In this document: piece by piece, positions 11,499-23,218 of the stretch | How the letters are laid out: the number at the start of each line of letters is the position of its first letter | Position numbering within the stretch: position 1 is the first letter of the stretch | Assembly: GCA_030068075.1 (NCBI GenBank) | Contig: CM057836.1 | Span: forward strand, 66,935,788 to 66,999,787 | Origin: Paguma larvata | Lineage: Eukaryota; Chordata; Mammalia; Carnivora; Viverridae | DNA: 64,000 nt | Direction: 5' to 3' | Made by a program: the position numbers and the translations under genes | The notes under the pieces: generated by a model | The model's input: only the letters and a program-made list of their open reading frames with translations | The model's database searches: none | Told to the model about the DNA's origin: nothing

Positions 11499-11604
11499 CT
11501 GAAAAAGAGGTTACTTTGCAGAGGTCTTTCCTTCTGAAAAGATTCTTTTGAGACAGGAAATATATATATATAACCACATAATTACTGCCCCTATTAGCTT
11601 AGTC

Positions 11605-11930
11605 ATTCATTCATTCCTCTATTAAGTATTTCTAAGAATACAATATGTATTAGGGACCTTGTCATGAGCAAGAGAGACAGAAATCAAATAAAATGTGCAT
11701 TTTGCATCATGGATGTTTATTGTCCATTGAGGAACCAAAAAGAATCTTGGAACTGAGGAAGCCCAAGTGACCATCAAGTAAATCAAGTGAGATTCCATTT
11801 CAGGGGAATCTCTAAGCTGAGTCACAATGGTTAAAAAGAAGCTGGCCAGGTTAAGAGGTAAAGAAGATGGTAAGGTATTCCAGGCAGAAGTACAGGCAGG
11901 ACACTAAAAAACCCTGGCACATTCACTGAC
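11605..11930 (-). repeat. L2-like fragment
   Basis: Begins with the antisense L2 3' end pattern (CATTCATTCATTCCTCTATTAAGTA) and contains GGTAAGGTATTCCAGGCAGAAGTACAGGCAGG, which fits the GCATTCCAGGCAGAGG block of L2. Diverged, frames broken. Confidence 0.6.
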
Positions 11931-13495
11931 CATGCAGGCTTGCCAAATTTTATTAGCACTCTTCTCAGTGCCTAACACTATATGGAACCTATAAAATATT
12001 GCTGCAGCTACAGGTGCAGGGATTGCTCATGCTGGTACCCCCATCCTCTGGTTTAAATATACTGCCTTCTTTGCAAGCCCTCGTTTCATCCTACTCCTCA
12101 TAAGTGAATCCTTTCTCTTTCTCACCTATTCAGAGAGATGACATTTGACAATATTAGTTTGTTTTTTTATTCAGTTTTCATCAAAACAATTGACCCTTAA
12201 TTAATCTCTCATTTGCTATAGGTCTCTCTAATGCATTGTAACCCACAGGAAAATCTTACTCTGCTCAGGCTCTGAGGACAATGCACATAAATTAAAACCT
12301 AAATACATAGGCCTTTAATGTTTAAAAATGAGACATCATCATTCTTGAGGGGTTCTAGTTGTTCCTGTATATGAAAAGAACCAAAATGTTATAAATGCTA
12401 TTCTAGTTTTTTTTTAAGCAAGATATCACCATCTCCCATTTTATGCCTAACTCCAAATGTACATAATGCAAAGACTTAACCAAAATTTGTAGGACTGTGT
12501 TTCTAAGCTCCAGTATCAGGCATTTCAGTTTATTGTCCTTTCTACAAATAAGCCTAAACTTCTAAGTCCTCAAATTAGGGCAACGAACAGCAATGGTATG
12601 GACAGAACTCTCCTACTCTAGAGGATTAAGGTGGTCTCTATTAAATTGGAAATGATAAAATTGTGACTGTCATGATGATTTACACCCCGTAAGGATCTCC
12701 AGTGGCAAAACAAGTCGCTTCCATACACAGTAATTTTACTGTGGGTCTTCACCAGATATATAGTGGCGGCAAGATGACAGCATAGAGCTGTCACCAAGTA
12801 CAAGGCATAATCCTGCTGACTGCTGGGAGCAGGAAGGAAGTGAAGAGAAAAAGTCATAATATGTGTCAGGTCTTCCAAGTGCACTGCAGAAGATAACTAT
12901 AAGCTGAACTGTGTGAGAAAGATAAGGGTAGGAATGGAAAACAAAGAGAATTCCCTCAGAAAGTCAAAAAGCTGTTGTCTATGATGTAAAGAACAGAGAA
13001 AGAGATTGAGATATTGAGAGAGGGGGGGGGGAATATTTTTGGAGTTTTTGAAGACTGCTAATTAGGTTGTAAAGAATAAAGATTTCCGAAAAATCTCACC
13101 AGTGCTCACAACCCAAGACCTGATAAAGGAAAAGTTTTACTACTTTAAGATCTTTGAACTGGAAATGAACTGCATCTACCTAATAGCTCAATAAATCCAA
13201 GACTGAGCTCAACCATAGATAAAAATGACACAATCCCTTTCATTAGCAGCCTGACAAAGCAAGAGGAATGCTCCTTTCTAAGGAACATTACATTCATTTT
13301 ACTTTCTACTCATTCTTCTAAAATGGGAAGATCTTAATTAATTCCATTTATGAAGCTCCGCCCTCATGATTTAAGGCCCTTCCTCCTAAATCCATCACAG
13401 TGGAAACAGGATTTCAACATATGGATTTTGGTGGGAAGAGCATGAACATTCATTACATGTTTTAGAGAGAATTATAATAAAAGGATATATAAGAA
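11931..13495. other. Non-coding stretch without clear repeats
   Basis: No gene or recognisable repeat. A run of ten G lies at about 13022-13031 after a GA-rich tract. The minus frame at 12618-12884 (88 residues) has no recognisable domain. Confidence 0.5.
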
Positions 13496-13508
13496 GAGAA
13501 GGAATCTT

Positions 13509-13726
13509 TTTAAAAAATGTTTATTTATTTGTTTTTGAGAGAGAGAGAGATGGAGCGAACACAAGCGGGGGAGAAGCAGAGAGAGTGGGAGACACAGAAT
13601 CTGAAGCAGGCTCCAGGCTCCAAGCTGTCAGCATGGAGCCAGAAGTGGAGTTTAAACCCATGAACCCTGAGATCATGACCTGAGCCAAAGTCAGAGGCTT
13701 AACTGACTGAGCCACCTAGGCACCCT
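13509..13726 (-). mobile_element. Felid SINE, first of an adjacent pair
   Basis: Reverse copy, nearly complete, with head ending CACCTAGGCACCCT. Direct repeats GAGAAGGAATCTT (13496-13508) and GAGAACCAATCTT (13727-13739) match at 11 of 13 bases. The next SINE begins 13 bases further on. Confidence 0.96.
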
Positions 13727-13752
13727 GAGAACCAATCTTCAAATAAAAAATT

Positions 13753-13971
13753 AAAAAAAAATTAAATGTTATTTACATTTTGAGGGAATGAGAGAGAGAG
13801 AGAGAGACAGAGGCATGAGCAGGGGAGGGGCAGAGCGAAGGAGACAAAGAATCTGAAGCAGGCTCTGAGCTGTCATCACAGAGCTCAACATGGGGCTTGA
13901 ACTCACAGACCATGAGATCATGACCTGAGCTGAAGTCAGATGCCCAAATGACTAAGCCACTCAGGTGCCCC
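13753..13971 (-). mobile_element. Felid SINE, second of an adjacent pair
   Basis: Reverse copy with tail T-poor and A-interrupted at 13753-13770, GA run, and head ending CTCAGGTGCCCC. It has a perfect 14-bp target-site duplication, TCAAATAAAAAATT, at 13739-13752 and 13972-13985. The left duplication overlaps the last base of the right duplication of the neighbouring SINE, so the two insertions share one hot spot. Confidence 0.96.
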
Positions 13972-14212
13972 TCAAATAAAAAATTCTACGCATCTACCTT
14001 AAGAAGCTAGAGAAAAATAAAAATACATCATATTCTAAGTAAACAGAAGAAAGGAAAATATAAACATAAATGAGGAAATCATTAAAAAACAGTTTAAAAT
14101 AGATTAAAAGATCAAAAAAAGTAAAATAAAACTTAAAATATTAATATAATTTCTTAAATGAATCAAATAACCCAAAGAAAAAGCACAAATAACAGTACCA
14201 AGAATCAGAGGA

Positions 14213-14427
14213 GTGGCCCCAGTGTGGCTCAGTTAAGCCTGTGACTCTTGATTTTGCCTCAGGTCATGATCTCACAGTTCATAAGATGAAGCCTTATGCT
14301 GACAGTGTAAAACCTGCTTGAGATACTCTCTCTCCTCCTCTCTCTCTGCCCCTCTCCCACTCACATGGGTGTGAGCTCTCTCTCTCTTTCAAAATAAACA
14401 CTAAAATTTTTTTAATTAAAAAAAAAA
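14213..14427 (+). mobile_element. Felid SINE
   Basis: Forward copy with a mutated head (GTGGCCCCAGTGTGGCTCAG), a short deletion near the A box and an A-rich tail. Perfect 12-bp direct repeats AGAATCAGAGGA lie at 14201-14212 and 14428-14439. It faces the pair at 13.5-14.0 kb. Confidence 0.96.
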
Positions 14428-14439
14428 AGAATCAGAGGA

Positions 14440-15570
14440 CATTAGTGCAGATTCCACACATATCAGAAGGAAAAAAGATATCAAGGACAACTAACTATAT
14501 AGCAATATATTCAATATGGAGAAAAAATGTAAAAGTTCCTTGTTAAAAAATGGAATTTTAGTAAAAAATTTATTACATAAAAAACACAAAAAATCTCTGA
14601 TCCCAAGTGGGTTGACCAGCCAATTCCATCAAAGATTAAGAGGGAAATATCAATATTATCCAAGGTCTTTCAGAAAATAAAGGAGGAAAAAGAAACACTT
14701 CATAATTCATTTTATGAGCCAGTGTGTTGCTAATACCAAAACCAAATAATGACATTGTAAGAACAAAATAAAAACAAGAAAAATTCCAATACTCATGATG
14801 AGTATAGACACAAAAATCCTTCACAAAATCTTTATAAATTAAGTCTGTCAATATATAAAAAAGATTATACACGTGTATTTTTCGCAGGATAGAAAGGTTG
14901 GTTTAACCTTCAAAAACAATTAATGTAAATCATCACATTATAGAATAAAGGAAAAAATTATATGCTTAATCAAAAAATTCAGAAAAAGTATTTGACAAAA
15001 TTTAGCACTCAGTCATTGTATTGATCTTTTAGCAAACTAGGAATAGACAATATCTACTATTGTATAAAAGACATCTATGAAAAAAAATCTATAGATAACA
15101 TCATACTTAATGCTGAAAAATTGCATGCTTTCTCTCGAAAATCAGAAACGGAAAAATAGAGTCCAGAAATAAAAATCACACATATATAGTTGGGTGATTT
15201 TTTTGACAATGGAGTGAAAATAATTCAATGAGAAAAGGAAAGTCTTTTTAACAAGTACTACTAGAACAATTAGATAACCATAGGGAATAAAATATACTTT
15301 GACTTTATTTCACTCAATATTCAAAATTTAATTTGAAATGGGTAATAGACTTAGATGAATCATAGCTAAAGTCACAATATTTCTTTACAAAATTAGCAGA
15401 GTATCTTCAAAACTGTACTAGCATAGCAGAGTATCTTCAAAACTGTAGCCAAAATGAATCTTTCTTATATAGGACAAAAAAGCACTATCATTAATATAAG
15501 AAACAAATATTAAATTAAAAATTATCAGAATTGAATATATACCTCCAGAAAAAACACAATAACAAAAATA
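14440..15570 (+). repeat. Ancient L1 (L1M-type) ORF2 relic
   Basis: Deeply diverged L1 ORF2 sense blocks are readable in order: CAATTCCATCAAAGATTAAGAGG, CACTTCATAATTCATTTTATGAG, CAAAATTTAGCACTCAGTCATTG, ATAACATCATACTTAATGCTGAAAAATTGCATGC. They correspond to the reverse-transcriptase region. No frame is open over any length. A 30-bp tandem duplication sits near its end. Confidence 0.7.
15394..15447. repeat. 30-bp tandem duplication
   Basis: The 24-base core TAGCAGAGTATCTTC...ACTGTA occurs at 15394-15417 and again, identical, at 15424-15447, a period of 30 bases. Identity is complete over the core, so it is younger than the L1 relic holding it. Confidence 0.95.
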
Positions 15571-15769
15571 AGCAGACAACCCACAGACTGAAAAAAATTT
15601 TTTTCTTAGTATATGTATCTTTTCTTAGTACATGTATTCTGTATCTTAATAAATAATATTCAAAAGCTGTATAAGTATCACATTTATATTACTAACATTA
15701 TTAATATTTTAATACAAAAAGATATTAATAGAAAAACAAATTTTTAACCAGATACTTCTCAAATAAATA

Positions 15770-16190
15770 CATAAAAATACATAAATAACAGATGATATTT
15801 ACTTAGGAGAAGATAGTTTACACTCACACAAAAGATCACAATAAATAAGTCATACAGTCAAGTATCAATGAGGGTGTGGAGCAACTGGAAGTTATATACT
15901 CTATAGGGAGTGTAACATGGTACCATTACTTTGGATAAATATATGGTAGTTCTTATAAAGATAAGAACACACCAACCCTATAATCTAGAATTCTACTGCT
16001 TGGTATTTACTCTTTAAAATGAAATGTCCACAAAAAACTTATAAATGTTTGTTCAGAGCATCTTTATTCACAATAATGTCAAACTTGAAACATGCTAATT
16101 GGACATAGGGAGAACATGGTTTAGCAAATTGTAGCCTATTCATAAAGCTGGATATTATTCAACAATGAAAAGGAATCAATTATTCCTGCC
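15770..16190 (+). repeat. Ancient L1 3' ORF2 relic
   Basis: Sense L1M blocks: AGTATCAATGAGGGTGTGGAGCAACTGGAA, ACCCTATAATCTAGAATTCTACTGCTTGG, GAGCATCTTTATTCACAATAATGTCAAACTTG and TTATTCAACAATGAAAAGGAAT. It is probably the continuation of the relic ending near 15570, with a poorly matching interval between them. Confidence 0.75.
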
Positions 16191-19100
16191 CACAAGATGT
16201 GGCTGTTTTCTAATAATTACCACTAGAGTGTACATATTTTATAATAGTTAAAAATCTAAGGACTTTAGTTTTTGCTTCTATATAAATGACCACTACAGAT
16301 ATATTTTCTGCATCAGGCCTTAATTTACACACTATCTTTCCTGGTTATTCATTCGTTCAATAATTTATTTATTTATTTATCGCTTACTACAGGATACACA
16401 TTATTTTCATAGCTATATCTGGGAACATATAAATAAGATTTCCACTCACATAGAGATGACACTGACCAGAAACTATAATAATAATTTTATATTTATTAAG
16501 GGTGTTATACAGAAAAACAAAATAGAAGAAATATGAGGAAGTATGATAGAGAGAGGGGATATGTGACAAAAGCCGATTATTTTAGATAGAGATAAACTCT
16601 ATAAACATTGAAAGCTTTAACCTGGTACCTGGATGATGAAAACAAACAGGGCAAAGATCTACAGAAAATGAAACTATAATAATTTAAGAGGTAAATCAAT
16701 CTTCATGATATTTCTCAGTATGATTGACTGTTTTTTCCCCTAAATGACCCCTGATGTTGTCATTATGTAATCATTTCAATAATAATGTACTAATTTAACC
16801 CAGTCTAAAGAACATACAACAAATACACTTTACCAGTTTCAATTCTGTATTTTAAGAGATCATCAGCTAATACACTTATAATCAAATAGTTATTCTAAAA
16901 GCATTTTAAAGAATTAAAGATATATGTATATATTATAAATATAAAATTTTGTATATTTGAATGGGCCAACTAAGATACTTTCCAAAGAATTTGAAACAAT
17001 TTAAAGTCTTAAGGAGGCTAGGCAGTAAATCTTGTTTATAGTACCCATTTTCCCAGAAAGAAAAAAGTTTCTATTCTTCTAACAACGTGGTAAAAAAAGA
17101 AAATCTGTCATAGCCTTCCAAAACAGCAAAAATAAATTACTATAAATTTTGCCTATGATAACAACATTCTAGAAAAAGAAAAAAAAAGGAAAATAAAACA
17201 CCAATACAAAAATGTGGGCCTGTTAGTTAAAATTGAAATAACTTCTAAGACTTTCAGATTTCAAGAATTTAGACTTAATAATTCTATACCTCCATCAGTA
17301 TAAGTATTTATTCCTGAATACATATCACTCTGGGATCATTTTGTCATGTATTTTCATTAATCAATTCAGTGAGTTTTTCCTGGTACGCAGAAGCACACTA
17401 GATATAAAAGACACAATTCCTTCCGGTCACATTTTATTTAGTTTCAGCAGTTGAGTAACAACTGTACACATCATCATTAGCTCAGACACAAACCATTTTC
17501 TTTCAATTCTTCGCTTGATATGTCTTTCATATTCCGTGAGTTTAGAAATTTCACTATAGCATGCCTATTTTTGAGGCTTTAGGTAGCAGGTTATTCTTGG
17601 AAAAGCCTATATAAATCATGGAATAGCCAGTTTCCTTTTGATATGTCATTGACTCTGTAGCATGTCCATATTTTTATTTTTAAAAGCCATTCTAAAGATC
17701 TCTATTCAAAGTTTTCCTCTGTAAACATGAGCAACTCTTGAAGTTTTTTTGTTGGTGCTTTGCAAATCAATGTAGTCCTTTTGAATCAAGGGAACCTCTG
17801 AAAGTAATTCTTTTATAAACCTGTAAATTATGGAAAGTGGGCTTACAATCCCTTTGTACTGTCCTGAAATCATGTTGTGAGGTAAATGTGTTTTGACACA
17901 TTTAAGTTATGAGATATCCAAACTATCAATGAATTTTTATCTTTTAATGAAATTGCTCACTAATTGTATAATAAGTATATTTTCAAACTTACTTATCTTT
18001 ATATTACAAATTTTCACTTTAGGAATGACATTATTTTTATTCTATTTTAGTAGCATTTTATACAACTAAATAGATACTGTCATGTAAGCTACTGGGGTCA
18101 TTCAGAACTGCACTTATTTATTTACTTTTATCAGAAAGTCTCTAAAGAATTTACTCTCTCAAAGCTCATAAGCTTCATATGATTCTCCAACCAAATTATT
18201 AATCTACTCTATTGAAGAATAATAAACAATATGAATGAAGAAAAGAGCAGAGTGGACTCAGGCAGACCAGGGAGGATGGAAATAAAGCCCAAAGGATCTT
18301 TGGAGACAAAAGAATATTTTCCCAAGGTGTATTGTGATGTGAGCCTACATTCCACCTTTCATTTCTTTGACTCTTAGAGAATGAACAAAAAGCAGCAAGT
18401 ATATGGATCAGAACTATTGACAGCACTATGCTTTCTGATGATCAGAATCGAAACTATAAAATTATCAGAAGAGCAGGGCCAAAGCATGCAGAAAAAAGTA
18501 AGTAATCTAAATTTTTAGATTTTAAAAGAAGGGAGCATGAAAGCACAGTTTAATACAAAATGCAGATTAAAAGTAGGAATAATGATGTTAATCAGATAAA
18601 TAAATTCATTCTCCCCATTTCTCATGTAACCTGTTCATAGTAGTATTTTTACCTCGTGTCTTAATGTATCTTTTGTAAATTCCTGGTATTCTTGACTTCA
18701 GCATGGGCTTATATGCCATCCTTGACTCATTTTCCACTGTTCTTCGACATGCACATATGCATGCAAAACACACATGTAGAATCTTCTCTAGATAGGCCAT
18801 TGTCATCATCTTCTCAAACATATGCATACTCTTTTAGCTCTGTTCATCTCTGCTGGGATACCATACCTGTATCTTCTAATTCTCCAAATACTAACACTCC
18901 TTAAAAACTCCCCTAAATCCCTCATATACTAAAAATTTCTAACTCTCTAATTCTTTAGGAATATTTTATTAGTATTTGCTAAAGTTTATTGTCAGCCTGC
19001 TTGGGATCTAGCATCAAGAAGAAGTAATTCAGAAGATGAAATTGGATAGGTGGTCACAGAAATATTGGTGAGGCCAGGACTGAGCGTCAGAAAATCAAAA

Positions 19101-19924
19101 AAAATTAAAGACAAACTAGTGTCTAAACCAGCACCGGAAGTATATCACAAAACAACAAAGGGCCCCTGCAAAGTGTGAGTGCATTGCTTATTGCTGGTCC
19201 TTCTTGCTGTTGTTTTCAACTTCTATATTCATATGTTTCAAGCCCCTAGAGTGTAATAAAGGTACTGAAAAACTCTTGATATATTTTTCTTTATTAATCT
19301 TCATTTGCCTTCAAGTTTTTAGAAATCATTGCATGGTTAGCATAACAAAAAAACAACTATGAGTGATCTAGGTAATACTTAGATACTTAAAATATTATGC
19401 CTGTACAAGACCCTAGAGATCATATAGTGCAGGACTTTCCAACTTTTTTTTCGTCTAGTATCCCTTTGGAGAAGTCTGGCAAACCCTAGAATCCTATGGG
19501 TCATTTTTCAAATAATGTTCTTACATGTATAAAATGTAATACATGATATTATAAAGACACTAACAATATTTCAGTACAATTACAAATTTTTCTAAAAATC
19601 AAATTTGTGATATATTAATACAGTCCTTAGATATTAACATATGTGTGAAAATTATATCAATAATATTTTCAGAAGTCTGCAATATCTATAATGTTATATG
19701 AAAATATATAGGACTGTAATTTCTCATGGTACCACATTCAGAGATGCCATTAATACTTCCATGATTATCTGTCTACATTTATAATGGAGGGACATACTAG
19801 ATTTCCATTAGAAGCTAGTGAATGAGAAGATTTTTCCCCATTCCAATTTATAGGCACTGAGAATTCTACTCACAGACCTATCTGTGAGCCAGCAGATTCC
19901 AGATTTAGAACCCCAATCTAGTAA
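16191..19924. other. Long non-coding AT-rich stretch
   Basis: I see no gene and no SINE or young L1 over 3.7 kb. A short (ATTT)n lies at about 16363-16381 and an AT/TA tract at 16920-16950. The 19400-19760 part (CTAGTATCCCTTTGGAGAAG, TTTTTCTAAAAATCAAATTTG) may be an old DNA transposon scrap, unassigned. Short frames at 18.2-18.9 kb occur on both strands over the same bases and look fortuitous. Confidence 0.5.
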
Positions 19925-20065
19925 AACCTTTTCTTTTATGTGTGAAGACATGATGGAGCTTGCTCAACATCATAAATTCTAGCTGGAAGCATTGCAATGA
20001 ACAGAAATCACATGTTCTCCTATGAAGGTCAGAGTTCTTAATACCATACTCTGCTAATTCAGGAA
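19925..20065 (-). repeat. MIR-like fragment
   Basis: Antisense MIR pattern: GTGTGAAGACATGATGGAGCTTGCTCAACATCATAAATTCTAGCTGGAAGCATTG with ACCATACTCTGC near the end. Very diverged. Confidence 0.5.
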
Positions 20066-20329
20066 CTTTCATTTTCAGATGGTCACACAAATATGGTGTG
20101 TAACTTAGAGGAATATCCTAATAAATTCTCAGAAAGCATCTTGTTAATAGAGGATTTATTACATTGTGCTCACCTCCGTCTGGTAAATTACTGCCTTACA
20201 CTGGACTGATCTGGATATTAATCTATCTATCCTAGTAGCCAGTAAACTCTTCTAGAAAAGTCATTTTCTGCAAGATATTTTTCTCATTATCCCTGTATCT
20301 TTGTATTGGACTTGGTGTACTTGTTGGAG

Positions 20330-20515
20330 CTGAATTTAATCTACTAATTTGTTGTTTATTAACCCACTGTCGTTCATAGTTTGTTTTTATTTCTTGGATC
20401 ATATTGCTGTTTCCTCACTGGACAGAAAGCTCCTGATGAAAGACAATTCTTACAGACTTCTTTACCCCTGCAGTGCTTAGCACAATAGTGCAAACACTTA
20501 CTGAATGTTTCTACA
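20330..20515 (+). repeat. L2 3' end fragment
   Basis: Sense L2 3' end blocks: ACTGGACAGAAAGCTCCTGATGAAAG, TTACCCCTGCAGTGCTTAGCACAATAGTGCAAACACTTACTGAATG. No open frame. Confidence 0.65.
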
Positions 20516-21363
20516 GAGAAATAAAAGTATTTATGAGAAAGTAATTTAATGATTAAGATAAATTAAAACCTATATTTCTAAATAAGTTTCTCAAAATACT
20601 ATAGAAAAGTTAATATGAAAATTTTCTATTAATGAGAAGCTTTGCCTATTTTATATGATAATGTATAATTAAGACATAATATTTTAAAACTCTTGTACAA
20701 ATGTATTAGTTTGGAAAGGTCAATACTTTAAAACTTTTCTCCAAACAGATAATGTAGACAAAGGGCACTTACTAGTTTCACCCTTGGTAGAGAATTCACT
20801 ACAATGCCTCAAAATGTGGTATTCCATAAATAAAAGTACAATGCATCTTGGGATATTTAACAAATAAATTTGAATTTCCCATCAACTATATTTTTCTCAC
20901 TTCTATATATGGAAGTCATCTAATTTCACAAAGCTTTAAAACTCATTTTCATTACTATCTTAGGGGAATTGGCTTCTTCACAAGTACGATCACCTATTCC
21001 GTTGTAGTGAGTGGTTTTATAATATTTTCAAATGTTACATCATTACATTCTTATGATAATCTTGTATGGAAGGTATTCTGTCTTTCTCTATCACTCTCTC
21101 TCCCTCTGTCTCTTTCTCTCTCTTTCGTTAAGAATATATTCCAGAGGATAATCACCTTCCTTTTTTCATTACTCTCTGATTCTTCTACATTAATAAAAAG
21201 CTTGGTCACTCAAAACTAAATTGTTTTGAGTTTCAATTTGATTTTAATAAAGTCATTGATCTTTAGGATAGATATTTATATCTAGTATCATGAGGTAAAA
21301 TGCATTATTTAAGCTAGTAATGCAATTTATAAAATTTCCCCCAATTTTTAAAATGTTACTCAT
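20516..21363. other. Non-coding AT-rich stretch with CT tract
   Basis: No gene. A CT-rich low-complexity tract lies at about 21081-21127. The 123-residue plus frame (20848-21219) crosses this tract, has a Ser/Leu run from it and no family features; I reject it as a gene. Confidence 0.55.
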
Positions 21364-21376
21364 AAAAATTTCATAT

Positions 21377-21572
21377 ATATATATATATTAAGTTTATTTA
21401 TTTATTTTTGAGTGAGAGAGAATGAGCAGGGAAGGGGAGTGAGAGGGAGAGACAGAATCCCAAGCAGGCTCTGCACTGCCAGTGCAGAGCTCAATCCCAC
21501 GAACTGTGAGATCATGACCTCAGCCAATATCAAGAGGCAGACAGTTAACTGACTGAGCCACCCAGGCACCCC
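21377..21572 (-). mobile_element. Felid SINE
   Basis: Reverse copy, beginning in a short (TA)n tract and ending with a CACCCAGGCACCCC head. Imperfect 13-bp direct repeats AAAAATTTCATAT (21364-21376) and AGAAATTCCATAT (21573-21585). Confidence 0.95.
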
Positions 21573-21585
21573 AGAAATTCCATAT

Positions 21586-22252
21586 TTGCACATCATAATT
21601 TATTTAAAGATTTCTTTTTGTTAATTACTGAAGACAGAAGAGTGACATCATTACATATGATACCACATGTGTTATAGGGAAATGTATAAATCAAAGAACA
21701 ATGGTAATAGTTTACCTATATTAGCTCTCCTTATGCATTAGGCAAGAAATAGCAGTCAGTTTAAAGTTTAACTACATAATATCACAAACTCAAACATGCC
21801 AGAACCACTCCTTTCATTCTCTTTTTCCCTTTTTCTTTTCAACATTTTGCTATTGTCTTAAAAAAAAAACAAGATCTCTCATATCACCTACAAGTCAAGG
21901 GAAATTACTAGTCTACTTTTAAATAAGCCGAAAAAAAATCTGATTTATTTGTTACATGAACATTATTTTCAACCTTTTATCCCAACCTCCCTTTAGTACA
22001 AAAGTTCTTACTTTCCTTTAATATTGTTTAAAATTTCAAAATGTGTTACTTTTTGGTCAAAAGAAATCAAGGCTTTGATAACTTTTAGAATATTTGTTTT
22101 CAGAATATATGTGTACCTATTGTAACACTGAATTAGAGAATCAAGTAGTACATCTTACTATCAGACTAAAAATCACCATCATAGGTAAATATATAAATTC
22201 ATATCCAACAAACTTACTCTATCGTTCAATTTAAATATTATATTACAATGTT
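21586..22252. other. AT-rich non-coding stretch
   Basis: No gene or recognisable repeat. A run of nine A near 21860. Confidence 0.5.
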
Positions 22253-22350
22253 ATTTATTCAACCAGTATTTATTGACTGTCTACTATACAACTTTTTAGG
22301 TGCTGGGGATACAACAATAAACAAAATAGACAATTATACCTGGATTATTC
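22253..22350 (-). repeat. L2 3' end, antisense
   Basis: Pattern ATTCAACCAGTATTTATTGACTGTCTACTATACA followed by TAGGTGCTGGGGATACAACAATAAACAAAATAGACAA is the antisense L2 3' end. It may belong to the same old element as the L2-like segments flanking the full-length L1. Confidence 0.7.
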
Positions 22351-23059
22351 AGAGTCTATAGTTGAATGGGTAATGTCAGAAATGAAAAGTGCTCTGAACA
22401 AAAACTAAGTAATGTATTGGGAGCCATCTTGGGCTCACAGGTTGAGACACCTCCTTGTGTGAAAACACAGTGGTAGCAAAGCTCCTGCCAATCAAAATGG
22501 CACCCAGTCTTACCTCCTTCTAAATAATTTTTCAGGCTTGGATTTCTTGAGTTTCTCTCATTAGCCCCAAGGAATGTAATGCTCTTTTGTTTCATGGCAT
22601 TTAAATAAAAAGGAAGGACCTGGAGCATGATGCTTTGATTGATTACATCTGAATGAGAGTAGCCTGACCAGAAGTAATCTTAAAGGTGCATCTTGGGGAT
22701 GGTTGCACAGATTGATAGCAGTTATGAGCTGGCTGAATACTGGTGTGACTTGTGTAAACTTTGGGTTCCTATTATGTAAATTCACTCATTCACAAGCAAA
22801 GGACAAGCATTGGGAATTCTGTCCTTGTCTGATGATTTGCACCTCCCGCATTATAGTTGGAAGAATAGGCAGAATGACTCCTGGCATGTTTATAGATAAT
22901 TAACATAGGCAGGCCTAGGTAACACCCTGTTTATATGCTAATTAACTTGAAAACAACTTTCAAGATTGAGGAAATTGGTATGTCAAATTACATGACTACA
23001 GATTTTACCAATGTGGATATGAGCAGTTTGATAGAGTGTTAGATATGAGGTATCAGGAG
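22351..23059. other. Unassigned moderately GC-richer stretch
   Basis: No convincing gene. Contains no recognisable SINE or L1. It may hide an unrecognised old repeat (for example the TGGGAGCCATCTTGGGCTCACAGG block near 22419-22442). Small frames on both strands (66-90 residues) show no domain. Confidence 0.4.
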
Positions 23060-23205
23060 GAGGCTAAAATGTGGCTAACTATTTAAAAGGATTTTTCCGT
23101 TAAGGGAAGCAGGAAATAGAGTGGTTGCTAAAGAAGGATACATAGTCAAGGGAATTCATTAAGAGATATCACAGCAAATTTGTACCCTCATGAGAATAAT
23201 CCAAT
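23060..23205 (-). repeat. L2 relic, left of the L1 insertion
   Basis: Antisense L2-like blocks AGGAAATAGAGTGGTTGCTAAAGAAGGATACATAGTCAAGGG and AGAATAATCCAATAAAG. The pattern resumes at 29990 after the L1, which shows that the L1 landed inside it. Confidence 0.55.
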
Positions 23206-23218
23206 AAAGAAAATAACA

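Noticed and set aside
20848..21219. 123-residue frame with a Ser/Leu-rich end
   Set aside because: The Ser/Leu part is a CT tract; the rest is AT-rich DNA without domain features.
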